Below, in pieces: positions 8,660 through 15,674 of a stretch of 21,552 bases of DNA. The notes below the pieces were generated by a model. It made no database searches and was not told where the DNA came from. It was given only the letters and a program-made list of their open reading frames with translations. A program made the translations under genes and the position numbers. The first letter of the stretch is position 1. Every line of letters begins with the position of its first letter. The DNA lies in the NCBI GenBank assembly GCA_040391535.1, contig JBEBXQ010000087.1:1-21552 (forward strand). The letters run 5' to 3'. The stretch comes from JBEBXQ01 sp040391535 (GTDB lineage Bacteria > Bacteroidota > Bacteroidia > Cytophagales > Spirosomataceae).

Positions 8660-9592
8660 TCAGTGCATTTCAATGGAACAGGTACCCAGCCCCGGACGGT
8701 AGAAATTGAATTGTACGTTTGGGTGATCTGCCAGCACTGACATGGGTACTGAAGTATCCGGTATTTTGTGCGAAATCATGTAGGTGGTCAGACGCTGGCC
8801 AAAGGGATTATCATGCATGCCGGCATGCCAGATGGATACCTTTTCGGTTTCCCAGGTTTCTCTGGGCCCGACGGTTACGGCCTGCGTCGGAATCAACGGT
8901 ACATTTCCGCCGCAATGCAGCCGTGAATTCTGCTGTACTGTAATAGGATGCAAATCCAGCACCCTGGTACCGAGCTGCTTATACTCCTCTACCGTTTGCG
9001 GACGGTCTTTATAAATTCCTTCCCGCTTCGGTGGTTCATTAAAAGCCCAGTGTTTCACATCGCCTTGTCCGCCCTGCATAATCAGGCACCGGGCCTTTTT
9101 CCAGGTTTCAATAAATTCGGCCGTATCCGCTTTAGGAAAATGCAGGTTTTCTTCCGGCATGGCCAGTTTTTTATCAATACGGTTATAACACAATTCCTTA
9201 AAGGTTTTCTTAAAAGACAGTGAATGCGTTTCCGGCACTTCCTTTCCGTCAACCACCCATTCGTCCATACTCCAGAAGTGTCCGTGTTTTACTGAAATTC
9301 CCAGTTCATTGATGATTCTGGCTACCAGCGGCAACTGCTCAGTGGGGCCGATAGGACCGCATAATCCTACCGGATTACTTTCCGTAGCCTGTTTCCAGAC
9401 GTTGACATATTCCAGTGCCTCAGCCAGGTAAAACTCTTCAACGGTATTGTAAAATACCACTTTAAAGCCGGGACGTGATAGTTTCACCATATCCTCCGGT
9501 GTAAGGGCGGCAATTTTGTCGGTTAATTTAGAGTCCAGTTCCAAAGTGGTATAGTCCCACCAGTCAGGAGCAATTGAGCTAATCCTGCGCAT
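8660..9592 (-). CDS. Divergent NagB-like (glucosamine-6-phosphate deaminase/isomerase family) protein
   Basis: Predicted cytosolic 310-aa protein of the NagB/6-phosphogluconolactonase fold. Recognisable blocks are GLCGPIGPTEQLP (76-88, in place of the GSTP phosphate loop), the core FWSMDEWV (106-113; D110 is the expected proton-transfer acid), and QGDVKHWAFNEPP (176-188; H181 and E186). The C-terminal ADHPNVQFNFY resembles the LQxHPxVxF end of NagB. In NagB the middle motif is DGHxAFNEP; here an extra residue separates Asp from His (D178, H181). The length exceeds that of E. coli NagB (266 aa), with an unusual N-terminal 40 residues. It probably deaminates or isomerises an amino sugar derivative other than glucosamine-6-phosphate. 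It once followed the PIG-L gene closely; a MITE-like element now separates them. Confidence 0.8.
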   Translation of the reverse strand: MRRISSIAPDWWDYTTLELDSKLTDKIAALTPEDMVKLSRPGFKVVFYNTVEEFYLAEALEYVNVWKQATESNPVGLCGPIGPTEQLPLVARIINELGISVKHGHFWSMDEWVVDGKEVPETHSLSFKKTFKELCYNRIDKKLAMPEENLHFPKADTAEFIETWKKARCLIMQGGQGDVKHWAFNEPPKREGIYKDRPQTVEEYKQLGTRVLDLHPITVQQNSRLHCGGNVPLIPTQAVTVGPRETWETEKVSIWHAGMHDNPFGQRLTTYMISHKIPDTSVPMSVLADHPNVQFNFYRPGLGTCSIEMH

Positions 9593-9622
9593 ATTATTAA
9601 AAAGTTAGTTTAAAAGAATAAT

Positions 9623-9629
9623 TAATACT
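9623..9629. repeat. Target-site duplication, left copy (TAATACT)
   Basis: Seven bases directly flanking the left terminal inverted repeat of the inserted element. An identical TAATACT flanks the right repeat in the same orientation, as expected for a staggered-cut transposition event. Confidence 0.82.
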
Positions 9630-9833
9630 ACGTCAGTCCGGGATAAGATTACCCTATAAACCGCAATCTTTCAGAGTTTTACGACCGTTATCTTCTTCCT
9701 GTTTCTATCATCATTTGTTTCTATCATCATTCCACTTTCTATAATCATTCCACCACTTCGCGGTTATTTTTAGTCCTAGAACTGACCGGATGATAGAAAA
9801 AAAGCTGATATGATCCCAAACCCGAACTGACGT
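9630..9833. mobile_element. MITE-like non-autonomous insertion, 204 bp
   Basis: A non-coding 204-bp segment bounded by 13-bp inverted repeats. The left end reads ACGTCAGTCCGGG (9630-9642). The right end reads inward on the minus strand as ACGTCAGTTCGGG (9833-9821), a 12/13 match. Both ends are flanked by the same 7-bp direct repeat TAATACT (9623-9629 and 9834-9840). There is no transposase gene inside, so it must have been moved in trans by an unidentified transposase. It sits in the only wide gap of an otherwise tight run of metabolic genes. The interior holds copies of a TTTCTATcATCATT motif and small inverted repeats. Removing it with one target copy leaves a 29-bp intergenic gap, typical of this cluster. 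The family is not assigned; I recognise no named IS from these ends. Confidence 0.8.
9702..9753. repeat. Three short direct repeats inside the MITE-like element
   Basis: TTTCTATCATCATT (9702-9715), TTTCTATCATCATTCCAC (9718-9735) and TTTCTATAATCATTCCAC (9736-9753) lie head to tail at 16- and 18-bp steps. A fourth copy in inverted orientation, GATGATAGAAA, is at 9789-9799, so the region could fold back on itself or bind a protein repeatedly. The spacers are only a few bases long, so this is not a CRISPR array. Confidence 0.8.
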
Positions 9834-10609
9834 TAATACTGATACTGTTTATTGGACTGATACAATGGTCCCAATTCATTCAGAGGATCGAAATTTTCCT
9901 CAGAAAATCCGAGATGAAGGTGCCTGCGCCACCCCTCTGCATGCATAAATTCCCCTGACATCCTTCCTATTTCCTTCGAAAAAGATTCCATAGTCAGTAA
10001 ATAGGAATTCATTTTCTGGCTGTCCTCCAGCCAGTTCTGCTGGCTTTCGTGTGCCTTAAGCGCATTCATTTTCACCCCATGCACAGAGGATGTATCAATG
10101 AATATTTCAGGGATAATCCGCTCACGAAGCGGTCCGCTCAGTCCGTGCGGCACAGCATGATAAATGGCACAGTTATAATTACCAACGGCAGGATTTCCGG
10201 TATTATAATTCGGAACTCCTCTGACAAAAGCCGCTGTGGTGGCAAGCCGGCTTGTATTCATGTGGTCTTCCATGTAATCAGTCGGGGAATGCGTAAGGAT
10301 TACATCAGGTCTTATTTTTCTCATCACAGCTGAAACCTTCCTTAACAGGCCGGTTTCGTAGAATATTTCAAAGTCATTGCAGACAGGCGGGTGAAACTCC
10401 GCACCCAGGATAGCAGCCGCTTTCCGGGCTTCTTCCAGCCTGATCGCCGCGGTTTTTTCCGAATCATGCTCTGTACTTCCGCAATTCCCCGTCGAAACAT
10501 TCATGTAATGAATTTCATAACCATGCTCTCTTAATAAAACAAGAGTACCGGCCATCAGAAATTCAATATCATCAGGATGAGCAGCAATTGCAAGTGCCAC
10601 CTTTTTCAT
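9833..10609 (-). CDS. PIG-L family zinc-dependent deacetylase
   Basis: Predicted metal-dependent amidase of 258 aa related to MshB, BshB and PIG-L, enzymes that remove acetyl groups from N-acetylglucosaminyl conjugates. The zinc motif AHPDDIEF lies at 10-17 (H11 and D14 as ligands, D13 as probable base). The second metal motif, HSPTDYMEDH, is at 107-116 (H116 as ligand). No signal peptide is seen, so it should be cytosolic. It starts 4 bp after the upstream Gfo/Idh gene. Its stop codon spans the junction with the MITE-like insertion: TA comes from the target duplication and the last A from the inverted repeat. The uninterrupted sequence would also have read TAA, so the protein does not look truncated. 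Deacetylation before the NagB-like step is a plausible order. Confidence 0.9.
   Translation of the reverse strand: MKKVALAIAAHPDDIEFLMAGTLVLLREHGYEIHYMNVSTGNCGSTEHDSEKTAAIRLEEARKAAAILGAEFHPPVCNDFEIFYETGLLRKVSAVMRKIRPDVILTHSPTDYMEDHMNTSRLATTAAFVRGVPNYNTGNPAVGNYNCAIYHAVPHGLSGPLRERIIPEIFIDTSSVHGVKMNALKAHESQQNWLEDSQKMNSYLLTMESFSKEIGRMSGEFMHAEGWRRHLHLGFSEENFDPLNELGPLYQSNKQYQY
9834..9840. repeat. Target-site duplication, right copy (TAATACT)
   Basis: Identical in sequence and orientation to 9623-9629, immediately outside the right terminal inverted repeat. It overlaps the last codons of the PIG-L gene: on the minus strand AGTATTA supplies the TAT codon and the first two bases of the TAA stop. Confidence 0.82.
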
Positions 10610-10613
10610 ATAC

Positions 10614-11636
10614 CTACAATTTTACACTTTGTCCGGTAGCAGCCGATTTGTCTGCCGCAAAAATGATTTCATGGGTTTTAATTGCCTCTTTCAGCCCGGT
10701 GAGCGGCATATCTGTTCCGTTGAGAACGGACTGAAAAAATGTATCAAACTGCAACTGGTAAGGGTGGTCGGCCACATCGCCGGAGTCCAGCATACCCATG
10801 GACAATTCACTCCAGTTTTTCTTGTCTGACTTCAGTTTTGACGAATGGAATTTATTATCAAGAATACTCCCCTCACTGCCAAACAGATGCGTATGGAAAT
10901 AATAAGGCTGGATACAATCCACACTGGCAGCACATTTGGCAATTTTTCCGCTCCTGAACTTAAGAATGGTTACGCTGGTGGTATTGTATTCGTAGGGAGC
11001 AAAAATATCGCTTTTGGTCTTGGTATCGTAACTGGTTACTTCTTCCACGTCTGAACCCATAAACAACAGCAATGCATCCAGTGCATGACAACCCGCGGTC
11101 AGCAATGAACTGCCGCCACCTGATTTCTTTGCATTCCACTCAAACTGACCGTACCACGGGCCTATGCCGTGCAGGTAATCGACCTCCGCATAATGCAACT
11201 CGCCGATCAGGCCCTGGTCCAGCACGGCTTTGGTTGAAATAAACTGGTTGGAATACCTGCATTCAAAACAGATGCAGAATCTGACATTGTTGGCTTTAAC
11301 CGCTGTTTCAATCTCTACACAGTCGCTCCAGGATAATGCCATCGGCTTTTCCAGAATAATATGCTTACCGGCCTTAGCCGCTGCCACTGCATGTTCCTTA
11401 TGCTGATAGGTATAACTACAAATCGACACCGCATCAATATCTTTGTTGTTCAGCATTTTATCCAGATCTGTATAGGAAGTGACCGCCCTTCCCCACTGCT
11501 CACTCAGCTCTGCATCATTCAGGTTCCTGGATGAATATATGGCCGTCACCTGACCGAATCCTCCGGCATTAATAGCAGCGATATGGGCAGTTGCTACCCA
11601 GCCATAACCGATAATTCCAACATTTAATTTTTCCAT
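10614..11636 (-). CDS. Gfo/Idh/MocA-family NAD(P)-dependent oxidoreductase, cytosolic
   Basis: A 340-aa canonical family member. It has a Rossmann motif, VGIIGYGWVATAH (6-18), an EKPMA lysine motif (96-100, K97) and the second-domain motif TAGCHALD (180-187; H184 and D187) that usually positions the sugar hydroxyl. It has no signal peptide, so the expected reaction is NAD(P)-linked oxidation or reduction of an imported sugar or cyclitol in the cytosol. It follows the Tat-type paralogue 1 gene by 17 bp and precedes the PIG-L gene by 4 bp, so these three are almost certainly one transcript. It is not closely similar to the Gfo/Idh protein at 2496-3626, suggesting the two act on different substrates or steps. 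Confidence 0.91.
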   Translation of the reverse strand: MEKLNVGIIGYGWVATAHIAAINAGGFGQVTAIYSSRNLNDAELSEQWGRAVTSYTDLDKMLNNKDIDAVSICSYTYQHKEHAVAAAKAGKHIILEKPMALSWSDCVEIETAVKANNVRFCICFECRYSNQFISTKAVLDQGLIGELHYAEVDYLHGIGPWYGQFEWNAKKSGGGSSLLTAGCHALDALLLFMGSDVEEVTSYDTKTKSDIFAPYEYNTTSVTILKFRSGKIAKCAASVDCIQPYYFHTHLFGSEGSILDNKFHSSKLKSDKKNWSELSMGMLDSGDVADHPYQLQFDTFFQSVLNGTDMPLTGLKEAIKTHEIIFAADKSAATGQSVKL

Positions 11637-11653
11637 AATGATTAACTATTATT

Positions 11654-12682
11654 TTACTTACTGATTGAATTCCTGGCATTGGTCAATACTTTTTCAATAC
11701 TAACTTTCACACCACCCTGTTGCTTACTTTGCTGCGCGGCCTCCATGAATGCATATATTTCTATGGTCTCTTCTGCCGATACGGGCGGTTTTCCTGTTTT
11801 AAAAAATTCCACGATCTTCACCACAAGCGAACGATAACCTGTAAACGCATCGAGTGTAATAATATCACCTGAGGTAAAAACGGTACCTCCGAAACCTCCT
11901 TTCCCGGAGCGTATGCCCCTGAACGTACCTGCTCGGTTCTTCTCCCAGAAACCCGTTACCAGGTCCTCCTCTGCGGTATGCTGTACGTGCATCACTTCTT
12001 TGCATCCTGCTCCCATTACGGTATACAGCAGCTCCACTCCGTGGATCCCATACCAGAAAAGATCGGTATGGCTTTTTTCCAGTGCTGCCGGACTGTACGT
12101 AAAAGCACTCAACACTTCTGCCTTATTAATTTTTGAGGCGTTGTCGACATACCTCAGTGCGGATGAACTGAATATGGGTACTTTATATTTTTCAGCAAGC
12201 GCATAAATCCTGAGCACTCCTGCCAGGTCGGCAGCGACGGGTTTATCTACAAATACCGGTTTTCCGGCTTTCATGGCGGGCAATACTTCTTCAAGATGCG
12301 GGCGGCCATCGTTTGTTTCTATCAGCACAGCATCTACCATATTCAGCATTTCTTTCATGGATGATACTATTTTTACACCCGTTTGCCTGATATCCGCTTC
12401 AAACTTCGTCAGCTGCTCGGGGGTAAAGTCCACATCAGGATTTCCTTTCGGGTGATATAATGCTACCATTTTACAGCCATTCAGATCTGCCTGCCTGGCC
12501 GGATCATTCAGAATCTGTGAAAAGGCGGCACTGTGAACAGAAAGGCCTACTAACCCCAGCCTGATCTCTTTGGCGAATAATGCTGCCGGCAGGGCAAAAC
12601 TTTCAGCAATACCTGATAACCCCAGTCCTGCACCTGCTGCCGCTGATTTCAGAAAACTACGACGTTTGAGCATTTTTTTCAT
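11654..12682 (-). CDS. Tat-exported Gfo/Idh/MocA-like oxidoreductase, paralogue 1
   Basis: A 342-aa putative periplasmic oxidoreductase with a near-ideal twin-arginine signal, KRRSFLKS (6-13), then an Ala/Gly/Leu-rich hydrophobic stretch. The Rossmann strand reads LGLVGLSVHSAAF (42-54), the lysine motif is VDKPVAAD (145-152, K147), and the second-domain motif is DLFWYGIHGVELLY (207-220; H214, with Glu at the usual Asp position). The same departures from the family pattern occur in the paralogue at 4532-5548, so they belong to this subfamily and are not decay. Export suggests it works on the substrate before cytoplasmic uptake. If redox-active it must carry its nicotinamide cofactor with it, as glucose-fructose oxidoreductase does; otherwise it may be a binding protein. 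Confidence 0.87.
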   Translation of the reverse strand: MKKMLKRRSFLKSAAAGAGLGLSGIAESFALPAALFAKEIRLGLVGLSVHSAAFSQILNDPARQADLNGCKMVALYHPKGNPDVDFTPEQLTKFEADIRQTGVKIVSSMKEMLNMVDAVLIETNDGRPHLEEVLPAMKAGKPVFVDKPVAADLAGVLRIYALAEKYKVPIFSSSALRYVDNASKINKAEVLSAFTYSPAALEKSHTDLFWYGIHGVELLYTVMGAGCKEVMHVQHTAEEDLVTGFWEKNRAGTFRGIRSGKGGFGGTVFTSGDIITLDAFTGYRSLVVKIVEFFKTGKPPVSAEETIEIYAFMEAAQQSKQQGGVKVSIEKVLTNARNSISK

Positions 12683-12749
12683 TATTTATCAATCACTTAC
12701 ATTAAACATTTGGTTACAGGTGCAAAAAAGACTTTCTTTTTCTGCTGCT

Positions 12750-13868
12750 TCATTCTTTTGGTACCCCCAGGCAGATCCTGAAGCCATCGCGGGAATCAGA
12801 ATATGAAGCGCTTTTCAGCCCCAGCCTTACCGCACAACGGGCATTTCCGGGCACGTCAAAGTAATTTCCACCCTTACAGACCGGACGATAGTTTTCCTTT
12901 ACGGTCAGCAATGCTTCATGGCCTCCTTCTGGATCAAAATGATCCAGGACAATTTCCCATACGTTGCCACACATATCAGCAAGACCAAAACCATTTCTGC
13001 CCTTTTCACCATAATGATCTACCGGCGATACAAAGGCAAAACCGTCGCTCCAGGGAGCACTTGCCAGCGGCCATTTCTTGTTCCGGCCCGGCAGGAAGTC
13101 GACCGCTGATATATTGAGCCGGCCTTCGCCGTCACTCAGGTCATTGCCCCACCAGAAGTAAGTGCTTTCAGTACTGCCACCCCGGCTGGCATATTCCCAT
13201 TCAGCTTCTGTAGGGAGCCGGTATACCAAACCTGCCGGTAAGCGCCCTGCCGCTTTTTCACGTTTGGTCAGCCATTCACAAAAAGCCTTCCCGTCATTCC
13301 AGCTGACCGATACCACCGGATAATCATTCCGGAGCGGAAAACCGAAATTGGGATCACGCCAGCTTTTACCGGGCATTGAAATCCAGGGGTGTGGTGGTGC
13401 TTTGGCCGTAATTTTCCATTCCGGGTCAAATACCTGGGTTTCCCCACCGGGTTTTTCAGCATCTGTCACATAACCCGTCTCTTCCACAAAACGTTTGAAT
13501 TCTCCGACACTGACCTCCGTCCTTCCCATCCAGAAACCATCTTTTACGTGCATCTGCCGGGGCATAGCCCCTTCATACGATTCACGTTCGGTTCCGGGAG
13601 TGGCCCCACCTTCAACACCTGTTGCCCAGGCCTTCTCTTCCGGTGTACTACCCATTTTAAATGCTCCGGGTGGTATATAAACCACTTCGAGAGCTACATT
13701 ATTTCCAAGATCAATCTTTTTAGACTGTTCTTCCGGAAGCATGTTAATTCCGTCCGGAATCTCAAAGGAGGCTGTCAGCAATGCTGCCTTTTCTTCACCT
13801 GCCGGATATAAAATCAAAACCCCGGAAACAGCTGTCAGCATCAAAAGCAATATCTTATTCATCATCAT
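12750..13868 (-). CDS. Exported FGE/SUMF1-fold domain protein lacking the catalytic cysteine pair
   Basis: A 372-aa protein with an N-terminal signal (hydrophobic residues 5-21) and one formylglycine-generating-enzyme-fold domain from about residue 55. Family landmarks are IPPGAFKMGS (65-74), EVSVGEFKRFVEETG (118-132), YRLPTEAEWEYASRGG (216-231), FGLADMCGNVWE (294-305) and RDGFRICLG (360-368). In true FGE the catalytic cysteines follow the RGGSW-type motif. Here that place reads CKGGNYFDVPGNARCAVR (331-348), with no cysteine pair at the expected positions, and no sulfatase gene is nearby. It is therefore unlikely to make formylglycine. A ligand-binding role or another oxygenase-like chemistry on the exported face is more likely. 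The start is the first of three consecutive ATG codons. It opens the accessory part of the locus, 153 bp after susD. Confidence 0.87.
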   Translation of the reverse strand: MMMNKILLLMLTAVSGVLILYPAGEEKAALLTASFEIPDGINMLPEEQSKKIDLGNNVALEVVYIPPGAFKMGSTPEEKAWATGVEGGATPGTERESYEGAMPRQMHVKDGFWMGRTEVSVGEFKRFVEETGYVTDAEKPGGETQVFDPEWKITAKAPPHPWISMPGKSWRDPNFGFPLRNDYPVVSVSWNDGKAFCEWLTKREKAAGRLPAGLVYRLPTEAEWEYASRGGSTESTYFWWGNDLSDGEGRLNISAVDFLPGRNKKWPLASAPWSDGFAFVSPVDHYGEKGRNGFGLADMCGNVWEIVLDHFDPEGGHEALLTVKENYRPVCKGGNYFDVPGNARCAVRLGLKSASYSDSRDGFRICLGVPKE

Positions 13869-13920
13869 TCATTTGCAGTTAAGCTTTCTGATAAAAAGTT
13901 AGTAATCCGATTATCAAGTA

Positions 13921-13965
13921 CTGTAATCAGGTCGGTTCAGTAACACAAACCGACCTTTATTACAG
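13921..13965 (-). promoter_or_regulatory. Long stem-loop between susD and the downstream genes
   Basis: CTGTAAT (13921-13927) pairs with ATTACAG (13959-13965), and AGGTCGGTT (13929-13937) pairs with AACCGACCT (13948-13956). The loop is 10 nt, with a small internal bulge between the two stems. On the coding strand no U-run follows, so it is not a classic terminator. It more likely protects the 3' end of a susCD message or partially attenuates read-through into the metabolic genes. Confidence 0.6.
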
Positions 13966-14021
13966 GCGTTTTCTCTTTTGGAAAAGCCTGCTGGTGTAAC
14001 AAGCCTTTAAAGAGCACGCTA

Positions 14022-15656
14022 TCAATAACCGGGGTTTTGTTCTAATTCGGCATTAATATTGATTTCATAGAGCGGAATCGGCAACAGGGCCATAGTGGGT
14101 TTAATACTGCCTGTTTTGTCAATCACCTTATAATGGCCTCTGTATTTTCCTACGGTTTCTACCTTATAAGCAGTGTAGTTATCAGGATCATCCGTTAGTT
14201 TCATCCCGTAAAACTGTCTGTTCATTACGTCCATATAAATATCCCATCTCCGGATATCCATATAACGGATCAGCCTTTCCAGACAGAACTCAACACGACG
14301 TTCTCTCCTTAAGATTTCGGTAAGTTTCACCGGGTCGGTTTCAGTAACGGGTGGCATTTTCACTTCTTCTCTTCCGCGCACTGCATTAATAGTCTGATCC
14401 AAAAGCTGTCGGGTGATCGGCTGTCCGCTTTCAATCATGGATTCAAGATAGCTTAATAATACTTCCGGATATCTGATCAGAATGATATCATCCCCTGAAG
14501 AACCCTGATCTCCGCTATAATCCTCCGTTACATATTTTTTCCAGCCATAGCCTGTGGCGCCCACCAGCGACGCGATACCACTGTTTGTTTTGCTGGGATG
14601 ACCCAGATAGAGCTGCCCGCGGAAAGTGGTATATTCGGGCAGAAAAACACTGGCATAAAGCCTCGGATCTCTGTTTTCGTATGGATTTTTGGGATCATAA
14701 AGCGGGGAAGTTTCTATAGGCAATCCGTCTTTCATCAGAAAAGCGTCAATTAACCCCTGAAATACATTGTCCTCCTGGTAACCTCCATAAAAGTCAGGAT
14801 GATAGTTCCGCTGATTCTGAGCATTCCCATACAGCCCCGCCACACAATTGGTCGAAAGGATAATCTCTTTACTGTTTTCACCTTCTTCCTCAAAGAGTTT
14901 CTTATACCTGGGGTCAATGATATGTGCATCCAGATCAATGATCTGTTTGTAGGTTGCCACCGCATCTGCCCACTTCTTATGGATCATCTCTAAACGTCCT
15001 TTAACTGCAAGCGGTGCCGCTTTCAGTATTCTGCCCTTTTCATTTTCAGGCCTTGAAGCCGGCAGGTCGCCGGCAGATAAAGTCAGCTCACTGATACAGA
15101 AACCAACCACTTCGTCCAGCGAATTTCTGGACTGATTATTAGCCTCCTCTATAGTGAGTACGTTGGTAATCAGTGGCACCCCTCCATACAAAACCGAAAG
15201 ATAAAAGTATTCGTAGGCCCTCAGGAATCTTGTCTCTGCAATATATTCCGCTTTTTTCTGCGCATCCATGTCAACTTTCTCTATGTTTTCAAGAAAGTAA
15301 TTGGCTTTAAATATGGTACGGTAAGCACGTTGCCAGATGGCCAGCACCACCTGATCGTCTCCGGGGACCAGATAACCGCTGTAAATCACCCCAACGGCGC
15401 CCAGCTTATAGCCCGAATCATCGGTGGCACTTGCCATAATGAGCAGTTCATTGTTATAGCCGTTGTTACCTACATTACTTCCGTTGTAAATCCCTGTAAG
15501 GGCGAGTTTCGCGTCCGATTCAGTTGTCCAGAATGATGCTTCCGACAATTGGGTCAGCGGTTGTTCATCGAGCCAGCTTTCCTGACAGCTGCTCAGGAAA
15601 ACAGTAATTGTAAGCAGAACAATTCTTACGTAAGGTATATGGACTAATGTCTTCAT
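14022..15656 (-). CDS. SusD/RagB-family outer-membrane lipoprotein
   Basis: Surface-exposed glycan- or nutrient-binding lipoprotein that forms the lid of the adjacent SusC channel. The 544-aa protein has a signal peptide ending in lipobox LSSC (C24), followed by WLDEQPLTQLSEASFWTTESDAK-like sequence (28 onward) typical of SusD N-termini. TPR-like helical segments follow, then the C-terminal RRERRVEFCLERLIRYMDIRRW region that marks the family. The gene begins 18 bp after the susC stop, so the two are co-transcribed. The ligand cannot be predicted from sequence, because SusD binding sites are highly variable. Confidence 0.95.
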   Translation of the reverse strand: MKTLVHIPYVRIVLLTITVFLSSCQESWLDEQPLTQLSEASFWTTESDAKLALTGIYNGSNVGNNGYNNELLIMASATDDSGYKLGAVGVIYSGYLVPGDDQVVLAIWQRAYRTIFKANYFLENIEKVDMDAQKKAEYIAETRFLRAYEYFYLSVLYGGVPLITNVLTIEEANNQSRNSLDEVVGFCISELTLSAGDLPASRPENEKGRILKAAPLAVKGRLEMIHKKWADAVATYKQIIDLDAHIIDPRYKKLFEEEGENSKEIILSTNCVAGLYGNAQNQRNYHPDFYGGYQEDNVFQGLIDAFLMKDGLPIETSPLYDPKNPYENRDPRLYASVFLPEYTTFRGQLYLGHPSKTNSGIASLVGATGYGWKKYVTEDYSGDQGSSGDDIILIRYPEVLLSYLESMIESGQPITRQLLDQTINAVRGREEVKMPPVTETDPVKLTEILRRERRVEFCLERLIRYMDIRRWDIYMDVMNRQFYGMKLTDDPDNYTAYKVETVGKYRGHYKVIDKTGSIKPTMALLPIPLYEININAELEQNPGY

Positions 15657-15674
15657 ATTGTTAAAACTTTTTAA

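Noticed and set aside
9645..9670. AAGATT/AATCTT inverted repeat upstream of the NagB-like gene as an operator
   Set aside because: Only 6 bp, and it lies inside the MITE-like element, so it was not part of the original promoter region.
9702..9753. Possible CRISPR-like repeats
   Set aside because: Repeats are 14-18 bp with almost no spacer and no cas genes nearby; they belong to the inserted element.
10614..11636. Assigning this Gfo/Idh gene as inositol 2-dehydrogenase (iolG)
   Set aside because: Family motifs fit many substrates, and no other standard inositol gene (iolB, iolD, iolE) is present.
12750..13868. Naming this gene as a sulfatase-modifying factor
   Set aside because: Catalytic cysteines are not at the expected place and no sulfatase is encoded in the window.
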